From Flavobacterium stagni (GTDB lineage: Bacteria > Bacteroidota > Bacteroidia > Flavobacteriales > Flavobacteriaceae), in assembly GCF_004122105.1 (NCBI RefSeq), contig NZ_SBKN01000005.1, forward strand, positions 186,001 to 250,000: 64,000 bases of DNA. The letters run 5' to 3'. The notes under the pieces were generated by a model that was not told where the DNA came from, made no database searches, and saw nothing but the letters and a program-made list of their open reading frames with translations. Positions 62,605-64,000 of this stretch are shown here, piece by piece; positions within the stretch are counted from its first letter, which is position 1, and the number at the start of each line of letters is the position of its first letter. A program made the position numbers and the translations under genes.

Positions 62605-63870
62605 TTAATCCCGTTGCAAAACGACAAGTCGAACGACTTCAATTTTACGATTGGAAGCGGCTTCAATTTGGAATTGAAACCCGTCAATAGTGAGCACATC
62701 GTCTTTCTGCGGAATTTCTTCCGAATGATCAACTAAGAGTCCGCCCAATGTACTATACGAGTCATTTTCTGGCAGATTCAATTTGTAGGTTTCATTTAAA
62801 TAGGCCACCTCTAAACGGGCCGAAAAACGAAATTCTCCTTCGGCTAATTGCTCTTCAATTTCTGTGACATCATTGTCATGCTCGTCTTCAATTTCGCCAA
62901 ACAATTCTTCAATAATATCTTCCACAGTGATTATCCCAGAAGTACCGCCATATTCGTCTAAAACAACAGCCACAGACTTCCTTTTTTTGGTCAAAAGATT
63001 CAGCACATCTTTAATAAAAATGGTTTCGGGCACAAACTCAACTGGAATCATCACCGACTTTATGGTTCGTGGTTTTTTAAACAATTCGAATGAATGCACA
63101 TAACCAAGAATATCATCCAAGGTGTTTTGATAGACTAGGATTTTGGAATAACCGGTTTGGACAAATAATTCCCGCAATTCCGTTACTGAATCATAAACAT
63201 CAACAGCAACCAATTCGGTACGAGGTGTCATAATATCCCGTGCTTTCACACCCGAAAACTCTAAAGCATTTTGAAAAATTTGGATTTCAGAGTCGACCTC
63301 TTCATTTTCATCTTTAGCATTCATTTGTTCGGAAATATAATTTCCTAGTTCGATTTTACTGAAAAAAGAAGGCACATAATCCCCTTCGGTTTTGAAGAAT
63401 TTTTTTAGCAAAAAATCGGAAATCCAAATAATAAACGAAGAAATAAAATTGAAAAGCGTATAAAATACATAGCTGGGAACGGCAAAGAATTTCATCACGC
63501 TATTCGCATAAATTTGAAAAAACACCTTGGGAAGAAACTCAGAGGTAATCAAAACGATGAAGGTTGACACCACGGATTGAATCAACACATTGGTCAGATC
63601 ATCAAATTTAAAACCCCAATCGAAGATTTTGTGTGTGATTAAATCCCCCATAAAAAACCCATAAACAACCAATGAGACGTTGTTTCCAACGAGCATGGTT
63701 GCTATAAACTTTGAAGGTTTTTCAGTGATTTTGGTTAGAATACGAGACAAAAACGTGTCTTGTTTTTTCTCAATCTCTAAATAAATTTTGTTTGAGGAAA
63801 CATAAGCAATCTCCATCCCTGAAAAAAAGGCGCACAATATCAGGCAGAGGATGATTACGAGTATATTCAT
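62605..63870 (-). CDS. CNNM/CorC-type membrane protein (DUF21-CBS-CorC)
   Basis: A 421-residue protein. The DUF21 membrane domain (about 1-190) has four hydrophobic helices (ILVIILCLILCAFFSGMEIA, VSTFIVLITSEFLPKVF). Two CBS domains follow (about 200-330, VKARDIMTPRTELVAV, LDEYGGTSGIITVEDIIEEL), then a CorC_HlyC domain (about 345-421). The family is annotated variously as hemolysin-like or Mg2+/Co2+ efflux-related; ion transport is likelier than hemolysis. A GldE-like gliding protein is the closest alternative within Flavobacteria. The upstream gene's stop directly abuts its ATG, so they form an operon. Confidence 0.9.
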   Translation of the reverse strand: MNILVIILCLILCAFFSGMEIAYVSSNKIYLEIEKKQDTFLSRILTKITEKPSKFIATMLVGNNVSLVVYGFFMGDLITHKIFDWGFKFDDLTNVLIQSVVSTFIVLITSEFLPKVFFQIYANSVMKFFAVPSYVFYTLFNFISSFIIWISDFLLKKFFKTEGDYVPSFFSKIELGNYISEQMNAKDENEEVDSEIQIFQNALEFSGVKARDIMTPRTELVAVDVYDSVTELRELFVQTGYSKILVYQNTLDDILGYVHSFELFKKPRTIKSVMIPVEFVPETIFIKDVLNLLTKKRKSVAVVLDEYGGTSGIITVEDIIEELFGEIEDEHDNDVTEIEEQLAEGEFRFSARLEVAYLNETYKLNLPENDSYSTLGGLLVDHSEEIPQKDDVLTIDGFQFQIEAASNRKIEVVRLVVLQRD

Positions 63871-64000
63871 TTAGGGTTGCGATGAATTTTGTCTGTTTTT
63901 AAACTTCTTCCCAAAGTGGTTTCTAAAGAAATATAAAAATAGTGAAACTAAAGCAATTCCGACACTTATCCATGGCTTAGGATTATCTTGCCAATGGGTA
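63871..64000 (-). CDS. C-terminal fragment of a membrane protein
   Basis: An open minus-strand frame enters from the right edge and ends with TAA at 63873-63871, immediately before the CNNM-type ATG (TAAATG). The visible 42 residues contain one hydrophobic helix (WISVGIALVSLFLYFF) followed by a basic tail (RNHFGKKFKNRQ). The family cannot be recognised from this piece; the arrangement suggests a small membrane protein co-transcribed with the downstream gene. Confidence 0.6.
   Translation of the reverse strand, partial: THWQDNPKPWISVGIALVSLFLYFFRNHFGKKFKNRQNSSQP

Noticed and set aside
1..64000. Defence systems, CRISPR arrays, prophage, integrases, transposases, tRNA or rRNA genes
   Set aside because: No repeat-spacer array, terminal inverted repeat, integrase or transposase motif, and no tRNA- or rRNA-like sequence was recognised by reading; gene order and composition look uniform.

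Overview
This window is a stretch of chromosome from a member of the Bacteroidota, most likely Flavobacteriaceae (Flavobacterium or a close relative). The base composition is AT-rich. The gene content is typical of that family: a GLPGLI-family protein, a DUF5686 protein, the type IX secretion protein PorT/SprT, the outer-membrane lipoprotein TamL, a mevalonate-pathway HMG-CoA reductase beside a GYDIA-type GHMP kinase, and lipoproteins with the signal ending in SC. At least ten genes are preceded by the Bacteroidota -7 promoter element TAnnTTTG. Shine-Dalgarno sequences are essentially absent. No rRNA, tRNA, CRISPR, prophage, insertion sequence or other mobile DNA was recognised. The region reads as conserved core chromosome with one catabolic island.

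Layout. 1-6100: 3' part of metK; a convergent outer-membrane barrel protein plus GLPGLI protein; a secreted hypothetical protein overlapping a deoxynucleoside kinase. 6100-12500: a tightly packed minus-strand operon of GH20 hexosaminidase, Tat-exported glycosylasparaginase, CutC-family protein and GH2 beta-mannosidase, which together could dismantle the Man-GlcNAc2-Asn core of N-glycans. 12570-21000 (minus strand): a lipoprotein with an unusual inserted CH...HGD module; a membrane pyrophosphatase with a 14-cysteine tail; soluble pyrophosphatase; DUF5686 barrel; pyruvate dehydrogenase E1 beta. 21300-29070: etfB-etfA, a DUF151 nuclease-like protein, thyA, a TonB-C protein, an isoamylase-set protein, folA, ubiE, porT and an SpoU methyltransferase. 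29100-33700: tamL, fbaA and a zinc-finger-less accD. 33750-35000: FtsX/MacB permease. 35100-42930: purH, then the elongasome operon mreB-mreC-mreD-mrdA-rodA and a periplasmic helical protein. 42960-50200: tail-specific protease, surE, a small membrane protein, lpxB, an NlpC/P60 lipoprotein and comEC. 50200-57950: a thioredoxin-fold protein, three POT peptide transporters and DPP IV, a peptide-utilisation cluster. 58100-60360: HMG-CoA reductase and GHMP kinase. 60400-64000: PpiD-like foldase, CNNM/CorC-type protein and the end of a further membrane protein.

How the parts fit together. Two nutrient programmes stand out: glycoprotein N-glycan core degradation, and extracytoplasmic dipeptide release by DPP IV with import by POT carriers. 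Around them lie envelope-building genes (mre/mrd/rod, lpxB, tamL, porT, PpiD), dTMP/folate genes (thyA, folA) and pyrophosphate-handling genes (ppa, hppA). I did not find a clearly new multi-gene defence or mobile system. The most interesting points are the CutC gene locked inside the N-glycan operon, the Cys/Met-rich pyrophosphatase tail, the CH...HGD insertion in a lipoprotein, a POT transporter whose TM7 acidic residue is replaced by lysine and which carries a large extra loop, a paired-arm hairpin just before the DPP IV start, and a LacI-like palindrome midway between two divergent genes.
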